Made by a program: the position numbers and the translations under genes. Below the pieces are notes generated by a model. The model did not search any database and was not told where the DNA came from. It worked only from the letters and a program-made list of their open reading frames with translations. 64,000 nucleotides of DNA from Thioalkalivibrio sp. ALJ3 (lineage in GTDB: Bacteria; Pseudomonadota; Gammaproteobacteria; Ectothiorhodospirales; Ectothiorhodospiraceae). The stretch covers positions 30,272 to 94,271 of the forward strand of contig NZ_KB897906.1 of assembly GCF_000377205.1 (NCBI RefSeq), read 5' to 3'. This document shows, piece after piece, positions 25,309 to 35,492 of this stretch (positions are counted from its first letter, which is position 1; each line of letters opens with the position of its first letter).

Positions 25309-25728
25309 ATGGCCGTGCATCAGGACACCTTTCGCGTACGTACCGAGGGGCGGGGCACCATCAACATCACGCGCCAGATCGACGAGATCGTGGCTGCCAG
25401 CGGGATCACCACCGGTACCTGTCATATCTTCCAGCACCACACCAGCGCCTCGCTGCTGGTGACCGAGAACGCCGATGCCGATGTGCGCCATGACCTGGAG
25501 ACCCTGATTGCGCGCATGGCACCGGACGCCGATCCGGCCTACCGGCACGATATGGAAGGCGACGACGACATGGCCGCCCATGCCCGCGCGATGCTGACCC
25601 ACAACGACCTGACCGTGCCGGTCGGGCGCGGCCGGCTGGTCCTGGGGACCTGGCAGGGCCTGTTCCTGTGGGAGCACCGCTACGCCGCGCACACCCGCAC
25701 GCTGACGGTAACGGTCCACGGAGAGTGA
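25309..25728 (+). CDS. yjbQ: YjbQ (UPF0047) protein
   Basis: This 139-residue protein belongs to the YjbQ family, some members of which have weak thiamine-phosphate synthase activity. HTSASLLVTENAD, the His/Asp-rich HDMEGDDDMAAHARAML and the C-terminal GTWQGLFLWEHR are family hallmarks. Its true role in the cell is not settled. GGGAGACGGGT precedes ATG. Confidence 0.92.
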   Translation: MAVHQDTFRVRTEGRGTINITRQIDEIVAASGITTGTCHIFQHHTSASLLVTENADADVRHDLETLIARMAPDADPAYRHDMEGDDDMAAHARAMLTHNDLTVPVGRGRLVLGTWQGLFLWEHRYAAHTRTLTVTVHGE

Positions 25729-25814
25729 TCCAGTAGGCGAGTAGCGGTCCCGGCCCGGCGTCGGGTCCGGTACAATGCGCAGCCTTTGTCATCTCCGGGT
25801 ATCGAGGAAGCGCA

Positions 25815-28800
25815 ATGCGGTTTGTGGAAGGGGGTATCGCCGTCTCGCCATTTCGGCTCCGGGCACTGGAAGCCGGCCTGCGGGCGAGTGTTCCTGAGGC
25901 GGGCCCACTGACGGCGCGTTTTGTCTACTTCATCGAACCCCGACGCCGCCTGACGGCGGAAGAAGACGCGATCCTGGACCGCCTGTTGCGCGAGGGCGAG
26001 GCCTGGCGCGAGCCGGACTTCGAGATTCAGCGCGAGCTGGTGGTGATTCCCCGTTTCGGCACGATTAGCCCGTGGTCGTCCAAGGCCACCGAGATCGCGC
26101 ACCACGCCGGTCTGGAAGAGGCCGTCGGGCGGATCGAACGCGGCATCCACTGGCAGATTGGCGGGCAGGGGGCCAAAGGCGCATCCCTCGAGGCACTGGG
26201 CGATGTTCTGCACGACCGGATGACCGAAACCGTGATCGAGGATCCGGCGGAGGCGGCGCGGCTGTTCCAGTCCGAGACGCCGCGCTCGCTGGGGCGTGTG
26301 GAGCTGGGCGACGACCCGCACCGGGCACTGAAAGCCGCCAATGTCGATCTGGGCCTCGCGCTCTCGCCGGACGAGATCGAGTATCTGGCGGAGGGCTACG
26401 CGGCGCTCGGGCGGGCACCCACCGATGCCGAACTGATGATGTTCGCCCAGGCGAACTCTGAACACTGCCGCCACAAGATCTTCAACGCCGCCTGGATCCT
26501 GGATGGCGAGGCGGACGAACGCACCCTGTTCGGGATGATCCGCAGTACCCACCAGAAGCATCCGGAGCGTGTGCTGTCCGCCTACAGTGACAATGCCTCG
26601 GTGATCGCCGGGCATTCGGGCATCCGCCTGATGCCGGACGCGATCACCGGCGAATATCAGCGTGAATCGCTGGATCTGCCGATCCTGATGAAGGTGGAAA
26701 CCCACAACCACCCGACCGCGATTTCTCCGTTCCCGGGCGCCGCCACCGGCTCGGGGGGCGAGATCCGCGACGAGGGGGCCACCGGCCAGGGCTCGAAGCC
26801 CAAGGCGGGGCTGACCGGCTTTACCGTCTCCAATCTCCAGATCCCCGAGCTGCCGCAGCCGTGGGAGCGTGACTTCGGACGCCCGCAGCGGATCGAGAGT
26901 GCGCGCCAGATCATGCTGGACGGCCCGATCGGCGCCGCCGCATTCAACAACGAATTCGGCCGCCCGGCGCTGGCCGGATACTTCCGCACCTTCGAGATGG
27001 CGCTGCCGCGCCCGGACGGAAGCGACGCCCTGTACGGCTACCACAAGCCGATCATGCTGGCCGGCGGGCTGGGATCGATCCGGGGCGAACACGTGCACAA
27101 GCAGGATGTGCCCCCGGGCACGCCGATCGTGGTGCTGGGTGGGCCCGCGATGCTGATCGGCCTGGGCGGCGGGGCGGCCTCGTCGATGGCGAGTGGCGCC
27201 AGTGCGGAGCAGCTCGATTTCGCCTCGGTGCAGCGGGGTAACCCGGAGATGGAGCGGCGTTGCCAAGAGGTGATCGACCGCTGCACCGCGCTGGGTACGC
27301 AGAACCCGATTCGGTCAATCCATGACGTGGGTGCGGGCGGCCTTTCCAACGCCATCCCCGAAATCCTCGACGATGCCGGGCGGGGCGGTGTGATCGAGAT
27401 GCGGGAGGTCCCAACCGCCGAGCCGGGTCTGTCGCCGATGGAGCTGTGGTGCAACGAGGCACAGGAACGCTATGTGCTGGCCGTGGACGACGGCCGCCTG
27501 GAGACCTTCCGCATGCTGGCGGAGCGCGAGCGGGCCCCGTTCGCAGTGGTGGGACGAGCGACCGAGGAAGGCCACCTGAAGGTCGAGGACCGGCTGTTCC
27601 ACGAGCCGCCGGTGGACATGCCGATGGGCATGCTGCTCGGCAAGACGCCGCGCATGACGCGCGAGGACCGTCGCGCAACACCACCCACCACTGATTTTGA
27701 CGCGGGCGCCTGCCCCCTGGATGAAGCGGTGCATCGCGTGCTGCAGATGCCGGCGGTAGCCGCCAAGCACTTTCTGATCACGATCGGCGATCGCAGCGTG
27801 GGCGGGCTGGTCGCGCGCGACCAGATGGTCGGCCCGTGGCAGGTGCCGGTCGCCGATTGTGCCGTGACGCTGACCGACTTCGAGGGCTATACCGGCGAGG
27901 CGATGGCTATGGGCGAGCGCACGCCCCTGGCCGTGCTCTCCGGCCCGGCCTCGGGGCGCATGGCCATTGGCGAGGTCGTGACGAACATGGCCGCCGCCGA
28001 TATCGACAGTACCGAGATGATCCGGCTGTCGGCCAACTGGATGGCCGCCGCCGGCGTCCCCGGCGAGGATGCAAACCTGTTCGATACGGTGCGCGCGGTG
28101 GCCGAGGACGTTTGCCCGGGCCTGGGCATCTCCATCCCGGTCGGCAAGGACTCGCTGTCGATGCGGACTGTCTGGGAGACCGCCGATGGCGAGGCGCGCG
28201 ACATGTACTCGCCGATCTCGCTGATCGTCTCGGGCTTTGCCCCGGTCGCCGATGTTCGTCGTAGCGTGACACCCGAGCTGAACCCGGGTGCGGATCCGGC
28301 TTTGTGGCTGATTGACCTGGGCGAGGGGAACACCCGCATAGGCGGTTCGGCACTGGCCCAGGCCTGGGGGCATATCGGGTGCGAGACACCGGATCTGGTC
28401 GATGTGGCACGTCTGCGCGGATTTTTTGACGTGATCACGGGGCTGCGCCGCAAGGGCCTGCTGGCCGCGTATCACGATCGCTCCGATGGTGGTCTGTTCA
28501 CGACCCTTGCGGAGATGGCGTTCGCCGGTCGTTGCGGGCTGGAGATCACGGTGCCCGACGATCATCGTGCGCAGGAGTGGCTGTTCAACGAGGAATTGGG
28601 TGCGGTCGTGCAGCTGGCCCCGGGGGCAGAGGCTGCGCTTCGTGACGGACTGAACGCTGTCGGTCTGGGCGCGCATCTACACCGGGTTGCAACCTTGCGC
28701 ATTGATGAACGCATCCTCGTGCGCCAGGGACCAGAAGACTTGCTGGATTCCACCCGTGCGCAGCTGCAGGGAACATGGCAGGCGACCTCGGCCGCCATGC

Positions 28801-29690
28801 AACGGCTGCGTGATGATCCGGATTGTGCCAACGAGGAGTTCGCGCGTGTCGAAGCGGACGGCGGACTGGTCGTCCGTTTGGGCTTCGATCCGGAGGAGGA
28901 CCTCGTGGCCCCGTTGATCGCGACCGGCGCTCGTCCACGCGTGGCGATTCTGCGTGAACAGGGGGTGAACGGGCAGCTGGAGATGGCGGCTGCGTTCGAG
29001 CGTGCGGGTTTTCAGCCCGTGGATGTTCACATGACCGATCTTCTGTCAGGGCGCCGGGCGCTCGACGAGATGCAGGGCCTCGCTGTTTGTGGCGGCTTTT
29101 CCTACGGTGATGTGCTCGGGGCCGGTGGTGGCTGGGCGCAGACCATCCTGAATCACGCGGAGTTGCGCGATCAGTTTCAGGCCTTCTTCGAGCGTGGAGA
29201 CAGCTTTACGCTCGGGGTCTGCAATGGCTGCCAGATGTTGTCCCATCTGGCCCCGCTGATCCCCGGGGCGGACCACTGGCCGCGTTTTGTGCGCAACCGT
29301 TCGGAGCAGTTCGAGGCGCGGCTGTCACTGGTCCGCGTGGAACCAGGGCCCTCGGTACTGCTGGACGGTATGGGCGGATCGCTGCTTCCGGTGGTGGTGT
29401 CGCACGGGGAGGGCCGCGTGCGTTACGCCGACGAGGTGCCGGTGCACGACCAGGCGGCGCTGCGCTACGTGGAGGCGGACGACAAGCCGGCCACGCACTA
29501 CCCGGCAAACCCCAATGGTTCCCCAGGGGGCGCCACGGGTTTCACCACGCAGGATGGGCGCGCCACGATCATGATGCCGCATCCCGAACGGGTCTTCCGG
29601 ACCGTACAGCACAGCTGGCACCCGCGTGACTGGGGCGAGGATGGGCCCTGGATGCGACTGTTCCGCAATGCGCGCGTGTTTGTTGGCTGA
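25815..29690 (+). CDS. purL: Phosphoribosylformylglycinamidine synthase
   Basis: This 1291-residue enzyme performs the fourth step of purine synthesis, turning FGAR, glutamine and ATP into FGAM. It is the large single-chain form, close to the usual ~1295 residues. Visible parts include [10 protein letters not shown] near residue 215, a phosphate/ATP-binding [19 protein letters not shown] near 312, [10 protein letters not shown], and [11 protein letters not shown]. The C-terminal glutaminase domain has the nucleophile Cys in GVCNGCQML and ends with the His-containing [21 protein letters not shown] precedes ATG 25815. It forms the border of the motility cluster. Confidence 0.96.
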   Translation: MRFVEGGIAVSPFRLRALEAGLRASVPEAGPLTARFVYFIEPRRRLTAEEDAILDRLLREGEAWREPDFEIQRELVVIPRFGTISPWSSKATEIAHHAGLEEAVGRIERGIHWQIGGQGAKGASLEALGDVLHDRMTETVIEDPAEAARLFQSETPRSLGRVELGDDPHRALKAANVDLGLALSPDEIEYLAEGYAALGRAPTDAELMMFAQANSEHCRHKIFNAAWILDGEADERTLFGMIRSTHQKHPERVLSAYSDNASVIAGHSGIRLMPDAITGEYQRESLDLPILMKVETHNHPTAISPFPGAATGSGGEIRDEGATGQGSKPKAGLTGFTVSNLQIPELPQPWERDFGRPQRIESARQIMLDGPIGAAAFNNEFGRPALAGYFRTFEMALPRPDGSDALYGYHKPIMLAGGLGSIRGEHVHKQDVPPGTPIVVLGGPAMLIGLGGGAASSMASGASAEQLDFASVQRGNPEMERRCQEVIDRCTALGTQNPIRSIHDVGAGGLSNAIPEILDDAGRGGVIEMREVPTAEPGLSPMELWCNEAQERYVLAVDDGRLETFRMLAERERAPFAVVGRATEEGHLKVEDRLFHEPPVDMPMGMLLGKTPRMTREDRRATPPTTDFDAGACPLDEAVHRVLQMPAVAAKHFLITIGDRSVGGLVARDQMVGPWQVPVADCAVTLTDFEGYTGEAMAMGERTPLAVLSGPASGRMAIGEVVTNMAAADIDSTEMIRLSANWMAAAGVPGEDANLFDTVRAVAEDVCPGLGISIPVGKDSLSMRTVWETADGEARDMYSPISLIVSGFAPVADVRRSVTPELNPGADPALWLIDLGEGNTRIGGSALAQAWGHIGCETPDLVDVARLRGFFDVITGLRRKGLLAAYHDRSDGGLFTTLAEMAFAGRCGLEITVPDDHRAQEWLFNEELGAVVQLAPGAEAALRDGLNAVGLGAHLHRVATLRIDERILVRQGPEDLLDSTRAQLQGTWQATSAAMQRLRDDPDCANEEFARVEADGGLVVRLGFDPEEDLVAPLIATGARPRVAILREQGVNGQLEMAAAFERAGFQPVDVHMTDLLSGRRALDEMQGLAVCGGFSYGDVLGAGGGWAQTILNHAELRDQFQAFFERGDSFTLGVCNGCQMLSHLAPLIPGADHWPRFVRNRSEQFEARLSLVRVEPGPSVLLDGMGGSLLPVVVSHGEGRVRYADEVPVHDQAALRYVEADDKPATHYPANPNGSPGGATGFTTQDGRATIMMPHPERVFRTVQHSWHPRDWGEDGPWMRLFRNARVFVG

Positions 29691-29759
29691 TCGTCGCGTG
29701 ACGGTCTATAGGCTTCGGAACAGGGCGCGATTCCTGCCTGTGCATGACCTGGAGGTCCA

Positions 29760-30293
29760 ATGACGACCGGTGAATGGGACGAGTATCTGGGCGACGATCT
29801 GCGAGTGACCAGCGCGCTGTCGATTGGGCCCTCGGAGCGAGCATTGACCGACCCGGGGCTCGCACAACGCCTGATCGAGAGCCTGGATCTTTTCGACGAT
29901 ACCCACCCACGTTCGATCCCGCACGAAGACGAATCCGCCCCCGAGATCCAGCGTCTCGAGCACAAGCTGGACCTGCTGCTGCACCTGGTCGCCGAGTCGC
30001 TGCATCCGCAGCGACCCGACCCGGTGGAGGTGACCTTGTCGCGGAACGGGATTGTGCTGCCGGCGGAGACCGTTCCGGAGAATTGCGACCGCCTGGAGAT
30101 CTACCTCAGCCGGCTTCTGCCGCAGCCTTGCGTGCTGGGTGTCGAGACTCCGACTACCGCCGGAAACGTCCAGCTGATGCGGTGGGCGGGCATGGAAGGC
30201 AGCCTCCGGGAGGCACTCGCGCGCTGGATTTTTCGACTCCACCGACGCGAGATTGCCGACAAACGACAGAAAGTTGACGCCAGTCACAACTAG
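29760..30293 (+). CDS. PilZ-like protein upstream of fleQ
   Basis: This 177-residue protein has a helical N-terminus and a beta-rich centre (DPVEVTLSRNGIVLPAE, then DRLEIYLSRLLPQPCVLGV). Its C-terminus, LARWIFRLHRREI, resembles the closing helix of many PilZ proteins. The usual c-di-GMP motifs RxxxR and D/NxSxxG are not clear, so it may be an atypical, non-binding PilZ. Its position just before fleQ suggests a role in motility control. GGAGGTCCA precedes ATG 29760. The assignment is moderate. Confidence 0.55.
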   Translation: MTTGEWDEYLGDDLRVTSALSIGPSERALTDPGLAQRLIESLDLFDDTHPRSIPHEDESAPEIQRLEHKLDLLLHLVAESLHPQRPDPVEVTLSRNGIVLPAETVPENCDRLEIYLSRLLPQPCVLGVETPTTAGNVQLMRWAGMEGSLREALARWIFRLHRREIADKRQKVDASHN

Positions 30294-30323
30294 CCGGATA
30301 CTGAGACGCACATCACACATTCG

Positions 30324-30347
30324 TATGGGTCCCTCGCGAGTCCCATA
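30324..30347. promoter_or_regulatory. Palindrome at the fleQ start
   Basis: TATGGG and CCCATA flank twelve bases, and the right arm touches the first candidate ATG of fleQ. If fleQ actually starts at 30380, this lies in its leader and could be an operator. No sigma-54 box is visible here, as expected for the top regulator. Confidence 0.3.
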
Positions 30348-31768
30348 TGAGTCAACTCAGTCTGCGAGCGGTGGCCGGTATGACGGATCTGAACGGACGC
30401 AATCAGGAACTACGGATAGCTCTCACCGGTGAACCAGGCGCCGCCCGCGACACGCAGGCCATCCTGAGTTGTCTTGGCTGCGAGACCGAGCCTCACCAGA
30501 CAGCCGAGGCGTTAATTGACGGCGGTTCCGATGCCGCCGCGGTATGGTGGTGCGGCCCGGCAGCGGAACTAGACCAGCGCCTGCTCGAGGGACTGAACAA
30601 CCAGACGCCGGTGGTCGTACAGCCAACCGATGGCGAGAAAATCACCGCTCCGGGGTCGGGTTGCGTGGTCGAGCATCCGCTGTCGATCGCCCAGGTCAGC
30701 CAGGTGTTGCAGTGGCTCCGCTATGGCCGCGAGCCCGGCCATGACGACATGCCGGGTCTGGTTGGGGTGCACCCGACCATGCTGGCGGTCAAGCGTCTGG
30801 TGGCGCAGGTGGCGCGCACCGATGCCACTGCGCTGATCCTGGGTGAGACCGGATCCGGCAAGGAAGTGATCGCACGTGCGATTCACGCCGCTTCCGATCG
30901 TGCGGACAAGCCCTTCGTGGCCGTCAACTGCGGAGCGATCCCGGCGGATCTGCTCGAAAGCGAACTGTTCGGGCACGAGAAGGGGGCCTTTACCGGGGCT
31001 TTCACGGCGCGCACCGGTCGTTTTGAACTGGCGGGTGATGGCACGCTGTTCCTCGACGAGATCGGCGACATGCCGTTGCCTATGCAGGTTAAGCTGCTCC
31101 GCGTGCTGCAGGAGCGGGTGTTCGAGCGTGTCGGTTCGAACAAGTCGATCTCCACCAATGCTCGCATCATCGCCGCTACTCATCGCGACCTGGATGACGC
31201 AGTGACCGAAGGCAGTTTCCGGCAGGATCTGTTCTTCCGGTTGAGTGTATTCCCCATCGAGCTGCCGCCGCTGCGCGAGCGTGCCAGTGACATCCCGTCG
31301 CTGGTGTCCGCGCTGGAGGAAAGGCTGCGGGATCAGGGGATGACACCGGCCCACCTGACCCCGGCCGTGATGGCCCATCTGAGTCAGCTGGAATGGAAGG
31401 GGAATATCCGCGAACTGGCGAACCTGCTGGAGCAGCTGGCCATCATGTATCCGGACCTTCCGGTGGACCTCGGGCAGCTTCCGCCACGCGTCCGGCCGGA
31501 GGGAATCGAGGACCTGAGCATGCTGCCCCAGGGTGATGCGAACGGCCAGGTTGCGGGTTCGACGGCCCCAGCCCTGGGGTTGCCCCGCGAGGGACTCCCG
31601 CCCGAGGGGGTGGATCTACGGGGCTATCTGAACGATCTGGAACGAGAAATGATCGTGGCGGCATTGAACGAAACCGGGCAGGTAGTCGCCCGTGCGGCGC
31701 GGCGGCTCGGGATGCGCCGCACCACCCTGGTCGAGCGCATGCGCAAGTTCGGGTTGGGCAAAGCCTGA
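30347..31768 (+). CDS. fleQ: Sigma-54-dependent flagellar master activator FleQ
   Basis: This 473-residue bacterial enhancer-binding protein heads the flagellar hierarchy. The N-terminus is a short receiver-like FleQ domain without the phosphorylation residues. The AAA+ domain has Walker A GETGSGKE near residue 167, the sigma-54-contacting GAFTGAF, and the Walker B region [12 protein letters not shown]. The C-terminal Fis-type HTH is [23 protein letters not shown]. In Pseudomonas FleQ also binds c-di-GMP and FleN. ATG 30347 has a weak ribosome site; ATG 30380 is an alternative. FleQ should act on the sigma-54 promoter of fleR downstream. Confidence 0.92.
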   Translation: MSQLSLRAVAGMTDLNGRNQELRIALTGEPGAARDTQAILSCLGCETEPHQTAEALIDGGSDAAAVWWCGPAAELDQRLLEGLNNQTPVVVQPTDGEKITAPGSGCVVEHPLSIAQVSQVLQWLRYGREPGHDDMPGLVGVHPTMLAVKRLVAQVARTDATALILGETGSGKEVIARAIHAASDRADKPFVAVNCGAIPADLLESELFGHEKGAFTGAFTARTGRFELAGDGTLFLDEIGDMPLPMQVKLLRVLQERVFERVGSNKSISTNARIIAATHRDLDDAVTEGSFRQDLFFRLSVFPIELPPLRERASDIPSLVSALEERLRDQGMTPAHLTPAVMAHLSQLEWKGNIRELANLLEQLAIMYPDLPVDLGQLPPRVRPEGIEDLSMLPQGDANGQVAGSTAPALGLPREGLPPEGVDLRGYLNDLEREMIVAALNETGQVVARAARRLGMRRTTLVERMRKFGLGKA

Positions 31769-31903
31769 CGCGGCGTTTCGTCGGGCTCCATCGTCGGGAA
31801 GCCGTCAGATGGGGAGCGTTCCGGGAGTGAATCGCCTGACGAGGATTTGACGATGAGCGTTCGCTTCCAGTCCTAACTCGCTGTATCCCTTTTATTTATC
31901 TTT

Positions 31904-31921
31904 TCTGGCTTGGTTTTTGCT
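31904..31921 (+). promoter_or_regulatory. Sigma-54 promoter of fleR-like gene
   Basis: CTGGCTTGGTTTTTGCT has the -24 GG (31907-31908) and -12 GC (31919-31920) with exactly ten bases between. It lies 33 bases before the start codon. Confidence 0.8.
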
Positions 31922-31953
31922 GGTTGCCTCTTGAACTTTCGAGGAACCGGTTT

Positions 31954-33327
31954 ATGTCCAGAGCAACCATTCTGCTTGTCGATGCACAGCCCGCGTTGCG
32001 CGAGGCGGTCGTGCGTGTGTTGGCGACGATTCCGCGTGTGCGTCTGGAGTCCTGCCAGAGTGATGCCTTCGCGGCTGCGCTGGAGACACATCGCCCGAGG
32101 GTCGTACTGGTAGCCAGTGGTGATGCCCAGGGTGACTGGAATGCTCTCGGCGAGCAGGTTCCGGTGGCCGCTGTTGGGTCTGACGCAGCGCACGAAGATG
32201 AAATCCGGGCGTTTCGTCAGGGGTTGGCCGCACACTTCGCACTCCCGAGCATGGCGGATGCCATGGGCGAATGGCTACGGACGATCGTCAAGCCTTCGCC
32301 TGGCATCGTGATTCCCCGGATGGTGGCGCAAAGCGTCTCGATGCAGTTGCTCGATGCCTTCGTGTCACGGATCGCCGCGAGCCCGGCGACTGTGTTTGTT
32401 ACCGGTGAGTCGGGCGTGGGCAAGGAAGTACTGGCCCGCCAGGTGCACGCGCGTTCTCCCCGTGCACATGGCCCGTTCGAGGCGGTCAACTGCGCGGCCC
32501 TTCCGGAAACCATGCTGGAGGCGCTGCTGTTCGGGCACGCCAAGGGCGCGTTCACCGGCGCCCTGGAGGCCCGTGCGGGCAAGTTTGCACAGGCCCACGG
32601 TGGGACGCTTTTGCTCGACGAGGTCACCGAAATTCCGGTGAATCTGCAAGCCAAGCTGCTGCGCGTACTGCAGGAGCGCGAGGTGGAACCGCTAGGGGGG
32701 CGACAGGCTCGCCGAGTGGACGTACGGGTCATTGCGACCTCGAACCGCGATCTGCGCGAGGCGCTGGCGGAGGGTGTGCTGCGCGATGACCTGTACTACC
32801 GCCTGAATGTTTTTCCCGTCTGGATCCCGCCCCTGCGCGAGCGGCCGGAGGACATTGTGCCGTTGGCGCGCGCGTTGTTGCGGCGTCTAAGCAGCAACGT
32901 TCTGACCGATCTCGATGCGTCTGCACAGAAACGGCTGGTGGAGCACGACTGGCCGGGGAACGTACGCGAGCTCGCGAATGTGATGGAGCGCGCCGTGACC
33001 CTGCACGATACGGAACGGGGTTCGGTTATCGGGGGGGAAGCGATCTGGCTGGACCTGGACATGCTGATGCCCTGGGGTACGCATGAGCGTCAGGCATTGG
33101 ACGCCACGGATCAGGATTCCAGTGACCTGGTCGACGAGAACTCGACGCCCATGTTGGAGCAGACCCTGCAGACGCAGGAGAGCCGAGTGATTCTCAATGT
33201 GCTGCGCGAGTCGGGTGGGCGTCGCAAGGAGGCGGCGGAACGACTCGGAATCAGCCCCAGAACATTGCGTTACAAGATCGCGCGCCTGCGAGAGTCGGGA
33301 TTCGCGGTGCCTTCCGCTGGAAACTAG
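31954..33327 (+). CDS. fleR: FleR/FlrC-like sigma-54 activator with degenerate receiver
   Basis: This 457-residue activator would turn on the middle flagellar operons. The receiver (1-115) is degenerate: ILLVDA keeps one acid, VVLVASGD has Ala or Ser where the phosphate-accepting Asp is expected, and HFALP replaces the conserved Lys-Pro. The AAA+ domain is intact: Walker A GESGVGKE near residue 152, GAFTGAL, and [13 protein letters not shown] Fis-type HTH ([22 protein letters not shown]) ends the protein. In Pseudomonas the kinase FleS is encoded between fleQ and fleR; here the gene is missing, in line with a phosphorylation-independent regulator. ATG 31954 follows GAGGAACCGG. Confidence 0.9.
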   Translation: MSRATILLVDAQPALREAVVRVLATIPRVRLESCQSDAFAAALETHRPRVVLVASGDAQGDWNALGEQVPVAAVGSDAAHEDEIRAFRQGLAAHFALPSMADAMGEWLRTIVKPSPGIVIPRMVAQSVSMQLLDAFVSRIAASPATVFVTGESGVGKEVLARQVHARSPRAHGPFEAVNCAALPETMLEALLFGHAKGAFTGALEARAGKFAQAHGGTLLLDEVTEIPVNLQAKLLRVLQEREVEPLGGRQARRVDVRVIATSNRDLREALAEGVLRDDLYYRLNVFPVWIPPLRERPEDIVPLARALLRRLSSNVLTDLDASAQKRLVEHDWPGNVRELANVMERAVTLHDTERGSVIGGEAIWLDLDMLMPWGTHERQALDATDQDSSDLVDENSTPMLEQTLQTQESRVILNVLRESGGRRKEAAERLGISPRTLRYKIARLRESGFAVPSAGN

Positions 33328-33334
33328 CGGAGTT

Positions 33335-33352
33335 ACTGGCACGTGCCTTGCA
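33335..33352 (+). promoter_or_regulatory. Sigma-54 promoter of fliE operon
   Basis: CTGGCACGTGCCTTGCA matches the consensus TGGCACG-N4-TTGCA exactly. GG is at 33338-33339 and GC at 33350-33351. It sits about 120 bases before fliE and should drive fliE to at least fliJ. Confidence 0.93.
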
Positions 33353-33474
33353 TTGGCTGCATTGGAGTATTCCGGGCACACCGGCCACATGCCCTGGGGG
33401 TCCACGCCTGGCTAGGGCCGAGGCTGACCGACGGTTGCCGGGCGCCTGGATGGTGGAAGAGGGGAGTCTAGATC

Positions 33475-33804
33475 ATGAGCGAGTTGCAGATTCAGAACGT
33501 GCTGGCCCAGATGCGCCAGCTGACCCAGAACTCTGGCGTGGAGGGGACCAATCCCACCCAGCAGCCAAGTCAGGTCGGCGGGGCGGACTTCCAGAACGTG
33601 CTGCGCGACTCGCTGCGCGGGGTGAATCAGGTGCAACAGGATGCGAGCGATCTGCAGACGCGCTTCGAGCTTGGCGACGAGAATGTCAGTCTGCCCCAGG
33701 TGATGGTAGCCATGAACAAGTCCAGCATCGCGTTCGAGGCCACGAACCAGGTGCGCAATCGGTTGTTGAATGCCTATCAGGAAATCATGCGGATGCAGGT
33801 CTGA
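33475..33804 (+). CDS. fliE: Flagellar MS-ring/rod junction protein FliE
   Basis: This 109-residue protein links the MS-ring to the proximal rod and is among the first exported by the flagellar secretion system. The C-terminal DVSLPQVMVAMNKSSIAFEATNQVRNRLLNAYQEIMRMQV is the family signature (shown here as ENVSLPQVMVAMNKS then the AYQEIMRM ending). The N-terminus is glutamine-rich and flexible. GAGGGGAG precedes ATG. It is the first gene after a strong sigma-54 promoter. Confidence 0.95.
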   Translation: MSELQIQNVLAQMRQLTQNSGVEGTNPTQQPSQVGGADFQNVLRDSLRGVNQVQQDASDLQTRFELGDENVSLPQVMVAMNKSSIAFEATNQVRNRLLNAYQEIMRMQV

Positions 33805-33833
33805 TGCCCGGATCCCACGGAGAATAAGGACTC

Positions 33834-35492
33834 ATGGCCGAGAACGCACAATCCCTGCCCGCCGTGCTCAGTGGCGGAATCCGGGACTTCAATGGGATGC
33901 CGGCGGGTCGCCAGCTTGCGCTTCTGGGCATGCTGGCCGGCGCGATCGTGGTGATCGTGGCCGTCCTGTACTGGGCTTTCCGTCCGACCTATGTGCCCCT
34001 GTTTCCCCGCATGGAAAGCGAGGAAGCGGCAGAAGTCGTGCAGGCGCTCTCCCAGGCGGGTATCTCGTATCAGGTGGATGCCACCACGGGACAGGTGAAG
34101 GTCCCGCAGGGAGACGTGGCCGAGGCTCGTTTGCAGTTGGCGTCGGAAGGCCTGCCACGCTCCGGCGATGTCGGCTTTGAGTTGCTGCAGGAAGATACAG
34201 GGCTGGGTACCAGCCGTATGGTCGAGGGCGCGCGTTTCCATCGTGCGATGGAAGGCGAACTGGCACGTACGGTCTCGTCGCTGGACGCGGTCGAGCGGGC
34301 GCGTGTGCATATCGCGCAGGCCGAGCAGTCGGTCTTCGTGCGGGATCGGCGACCTGCCAGCGCCTCGGTGGTGGTGCATTTGCGTGGCGGCCGTTCGCTT
34401 TCCGAGTCGCAGGTTGCTGCGATCGTCCATCTGGTTGCCTCGAGCACTTCCGACCTGGAGGCAGAACGGGTAACCGTGGTGGATCAGCGCGGTCGCCTGC
34501 TGACGCAGGATGGCGCCGAGCGGGGTGGTATGGCCAGCAGTGACCGTCTGTCGTTCTCGCGCGAGGTGGAACAGCGCTATGCCGAGCGGATCCATAACCT
34601 GCTGGCACCCATCGTTGGTGCAGACAAGGTGCGCGTCCAGGTCAACGCCGATATTGATTTCTCTCAGGTCGAGCGCACCGAGGAGTTGTACGACCCGGAA
34701 ACCATTGCGTTGCGTTCCGAGCAAACACGCGAAGACGAGCGCAGCGGGCTGGATGGTGGGCCGGCCGGCGTCCCTGGCGCGCTGACCAATCAGCCGCCGG
34801 AGGGCGGTGCAGTGGAAGGCCCGGATGGCGAGGCGGCACCGGCACCAATACCCACGAGCCGGAGCACCAATGTCACCCGTAACTTTGAAGTCGACCGGCG
34901 CATCAACCATATCCGTGAGGCACCCGGTGGCATTCGCCGGGTCTCGACCGCGGTAGTGGTGGACTTTCGCGAGCAGGTTGGCGACGACGGCGCGACCGAG
35001 AGCGTGGCCCGCGATGCGGAAGAGCTCGAGCGGATCGAGGCACTGGTGCGCGAGGCCGTTGGCTTCTCCGAGGCGCGGGGCGATACGCTGAACGTGGTCA
35101 CCGCGCCATTCGAGGCGCCCGTGGAGGAGATGGTCGAGGAGGAGGTGCCGTTCTGGTCGCAACCCTGGTTCCTCGAGATGGTCAAGATTGGTGCGGGCCT
35201 GATATTGGCGCTGATCCTGTTGCTGACAGTGGTGCGCCCGGCGCTGAAGCAACTGATGGCCCGGCCGCCGCGCGAGCGACGGGTCGAACAGCAACAGGCG
35301 CTGACGGACGAGTCGGGTGTCGGCCCCGCTGGCGGACCGGCGGGGGGAGGATCCGCGGTGGCGGCCCTGACCGGGCCCAAGGGGCCGGACCAGCAGGAGA
35401 TGGATCTGGAGGCTGTACGCGACATGGTGCGCGAGGATCCGAAGCGCGTGGCACAGGTAATGAAGTCGTGGTTGGGTGACGATGGCCGCTGA
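33834..35492 (+). CDS. fliF: Flagellar MS-ring protein FliF
   Basis: This 552-residue inner-membrane protein forms the base of the motor. There is a membrane segment near residues 26-47 (LALLGMLAGAIVVIVAVLYWA). A large periplasmic YscJ-like region begins YVPLFPRMESEEAAEVV, a second membrane segment lies near 450-470, and the cytoplasmic tail binds FliG. The tail ends VREDPKRVAQVMKSWLGDD, the FliG-binding helix. It overlaps the fliG start by 11 bases. Confidence 0.95.
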   Translation: MAENAQSLPAVLSGGIRDFNGMPAGRQLALLGMLAGAIVVIVAVLYWAFRPTYVPLFPRMESEEAAEVVQALSQAGISYQVDATTGQVKVPQGDVAEARLQLASEGLPRSGDVGFELLQEDTGLGTSRMVEGARFHRAMEGELARTVSSLDAVERARVHIAQAEQSVFVRDRRPASASVVVHLRGGRSLSESQVAAIVHLVASSTSDLEAERVTVVDQRGRLLTQDGAERGGMASSDRLSFSREVEQRYAERIHNLLAPIVGADKVRVQVNADIDFSQVERTEELYDPETIALRSEQTREDERSGLDGGPAGVPGALTNQPPEGGAVEGPDGEAAPAPIPTSRSTNVTRNFEVDRRINHIREAPGGIRRVSTAVVVDFREQVGDDGATESVARDAEELERIEALVREAVGFSEARGDTLNVVTAPFEAPVEEMVEEEVPFWSQPWFLEMVKIGAGLILALILLLTVVRPALKQLMARPPRERRVEQQQALTDESGVGPAGGPAGGGSAVAALTGPKGPDQQEMDLEAVRDMVREDPKRVAQVMKSWLGDDGR

